A stretch of 26,428 nucleotides of DNA from Clostridia bacterium (GTDB taxonomy: Bacteria; Bacillota_A; Clostridia; RUG12999): assembly GCA_017558425.1 (NCBI GenBank), contig JAFYVD010000009.1, positions 1 to 26,428 on the forward strand, read 5' to 3'. This document shows positions 25,025-26,428 of this stretch, piece after piece; the stretch's first letter is position 1; each line of letters opens with the position of its first letter. The notes below the pieces were generated by a model that was not told the DNA's origin, ran no database searches, and saw only the letters and a list, made by a program, of their open reading frames with translations. The translations under genes and the position numbers were made by a program.

Positions 25025-26134
25025 TTAGAAAATTGCAGCTTCTGTTTCTTTGTCGAAGAGGTGCATTTTTTCAAGTTCGAATGCAACTGTGATTGTATCG
25101 CCGTGTTTTGCAGTTGTTCTGGGGTTAACTCTTGCGATAAAGTCGTTGCCTTCAATTTTGAGGTAAAGGAATGTTTCAGCACCCATTGCTTCAGTAACAG
25201 TAACGTCAGCAGTAACTGTGCTGCCGGGGCAAGCTGCGATAACTGCAGGCTCATCCTTAACGTTTTCAGGTCTGATACCGAATACAACTTCTTTGGATTC
25301 GATTCCTTTTTCTCTGAGGATGGAAGCTTTGTCTTCGGGAAGCTTCATTGTAGCATTACCGAAGGAAATGTAGTAACCATCTTCTTTCTTATCAAGCATA
25401 GCGTTAACAAAGTTCATCTGAGGGCTGCCGATGAAGCCTGCAACGAACATGTTAACGGGATTTTCATAAAGATCCTGAGGAGCAGCGATCTGCTGAACCA
25501 CACCATCTTTCATACATACGATTCTTGTACCCATTGTCATAGCTTCTGTCTGGTCATGAGTAACGTAGATGAATGTTGTGTCAAGACGTTTGTGAAGTTT
25601 GTTGATTTCTGTTCTCATCTGAGCTCTGAGTTTAGCATCCAGGTTGGAAAGAGGTTCGTCCATAAGGAATACCTTAGGTTCACGAACGATTGCACGACCG
25701 AGAGCAACACGCTGACGCTGACCGCCGGAAAGAGCCTTCGGTTTTCTGTCGAGCAGGTGTTTGATATCGAGAATTTCAGCTGCTTCTTCAACACGTCTCT
25801 GAATTTCTTCTTTAGGAATTTTTCTCAGTTTAAGACCAAACGCCATGTTGTCATAAACTGTCATATGAGGATAGAGCGCATAGTTCTGGAAAACCATTGC
25901 GATATCTCTATCTTTAGCAGCTTCGTCATTAACGAGCTTGTCGCCGATATAAAGTTCGCCCATTGATATTTCTTCAAGACCAGCAATCATACGGAGAGTT
26001 GTTGTTTTACCGCAACCAGAAGGTCCGAGAAGTATAATAAAGTCCTTGTCGGCTATTTCCATATTAAAATCTTTAACGGCTTCTACGCCGCCGGGATAAA
26101 TCTTATGAATCCCTTTCAGTTCCAAACTTGCCAT
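25025..26134 (-). CDS. Carbohydrate ABC transporter ATPase, MsmX/UgpC type
   Basis: A 369-residue ATPase of the MalK/UgpC/MsmX group, which energises sugar importers from the cytosolic side. Walker A is GPSGCGKTT, the Q-loop VFQNYALYPHMTV, the signature LSGGQRQR, Walker B VFLMDEPLSNLD and the H-loop YVTHDQTEA. After about residue 235 comes the C-terminal OB-fold (MOP-like) domain with FGIRPENV. No permease or binding-protein gene is adjacent, which fits the shared, multi-purpose ATPases such as MsmX that serve several importers. AGGAGG lies about 10 bases before the ATG. It has its own promoter and terminator. Confidence 0.95.
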   Translation of the reverse strand: MASLELKGIHKIYPGGVEAVKDFNMEIADKDFIILLGPSGCGKTTTLRMIAGLEEISMGELYIGDKLVNDEAAKDRDIAMVFQNYALYPHMTVYDNMAFGLKLRKIPKEEIQRRVEEAAEILDIKHLLDRKPKALSGGQRQRVALGRAIVREPKVFLMDEPLSNLDAKLRAQMRTEINKLHKRLDTTFIYVTHDQTEAMTMGTRIVCMKDGVVQQIAAPQDLYENPVNMFVAGFIGSPQMNFVNAMLDKKEDGYYISFGNATMKLPEDKASILREKGIESKEVVFGIRPENVKDEPAVIAACPGSTVTADVTVTEAMGAETFLYLKIEGNDFIARVNPRTTAKHGDTITVAFELEKMHLFDKETEAAIF

Positions 26135-26183
26135 GATATATATTCCTCCTTAAATCATGATTATTCAAATCATACTACTATAT

Positions 26184-26211
26184 ATTGTACCATTAAAAAA
26201 AATTTTTTCAA
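26184..26211 (-). promoter_or_regulatory. Promoter of the sugar ABC ATPase gene
   Basis: On the minus strand TTGAAA (26211-26206), 16 bases, then TACAAT (26189-26184) with a TG one base before it (extended -10). A palindrome AATCATGATT lies just downstream, near 26155-26164, in the leader and might be an operator. Confidence 0.6.
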
Positions 26212-26260
26212 TAGTCAAATTGTTCGAAATATACCCCGTTTAATTGTTAAGATTGCATAA

Positions 26261-26428
26261 TCAATCGTCAATATTCCTCATTGAGAGCGAAATTCTGCCC
26301 TTTTTTATGTCAATATCCACAATTTTAACCTTCCGAACATCCCCTACAGATAAAAATTCAATAGGATGTTTAATAAATTTGTCACAAATTTGTGATATAT
26401 GCACAAGACCATCCTGGTGAACACCTAT
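26261..26428 (-). CDS. tex: C-terminal end of Tex (S1 domain), partial
   Basis: The last 55 codons of a gene that enters from the right edge and ends at TGA 26263-26261. The reading GVHQDGLVHISQ, then SVGDVRKVKIVDID, then GRISLSM is an S1 RNA-binding domain. The wording VHQDGLVHISQ with a KF..HP stretch is characteristic of the C-terminus of Tex, a nucleic-acid-binding transcription accessory protein. The start, N-terminal domains and upstream context are outside the window. No strong terminator was seen between it and the ABC ATPase promoter, 50 bases on. Other S1 proteins are possible but less likely. Confidence 0.8.
   Translation of the reverse strand: MGVHQDGLVHISQICDKFIKHPIEFLSVGDVRKVKIVDIDIKKGRISLSMRNIDD

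Overview
The window looks like chromosomal DNA of a low- to mid-GC member of the Clostridia (Bacillota). Start codons are preceded by AGGAGG-type ribosome sites, and promoters have clear sigma-A-type boxes with 16-17 bp spacers. There is a T-box leader, DUF1385 and DUF1540 proteins, an MsmX/UgpC-type sugar ABC ATPase, and indirect Asn/Gln-tRNA synthesis through GatCAB. I saw no phage, insertion sequence, CRISPR array, tRNA or rRNA.

Layout. 47-1764: a metallo-beta-lactamase-fold hydrolase diverges from an unrecognised membrane-anchored protein. 1787-3351: a cytosolic GH63/MGH-like glycosidase diverges from a secreted subtilisin, with mirrored promoters in a perfect inverted repeat. 3352-9609 (+): subtilase, DUF1385, prmC, prfA, dusB and apbE in one tight run; from DUF1385 onward each gene overlaps the next. 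9620-10872 (-): pgsA and a metallophosphoesterase. 11009-11185 (+): a small cysteine-rich DUF1540 protein. 11234-18625 (-): mreB, lepA, hemW, pgi, a small P-loop protein and thrC. 18814-19884 (+): L-asparaginase. 19927-24872 (-): a T-box-controlled operon for tRNA-dependent amidation. 25025-26134 (-): the sugar ABC ATPase. 26261-26428 (-): the last codons of tex, cut by the window edge.

The unusual part is the T-box-aspS-gatA-gatB operon. AspRS carries GatC as a C-terminal domain. The GatA-like protein is compact (394 aa) and, by alignment from memory, lacks all three residues of the amidase Ser-cisSer-Lys triad, although the rest is well conserved. GatB appears intact. The leader has a candidate specifier GAAC holding overlapping Glu (GAA) and Asn (AAC) codons. 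This could be a covalently tethered transamidosome that has lost its own glutaminase, or one that works with a second GatA elsewhere.

A recurring feature is compact convergent junctions: three of four share one hairpin that also overlaps stop codons or terminal codons of the genes it separates.
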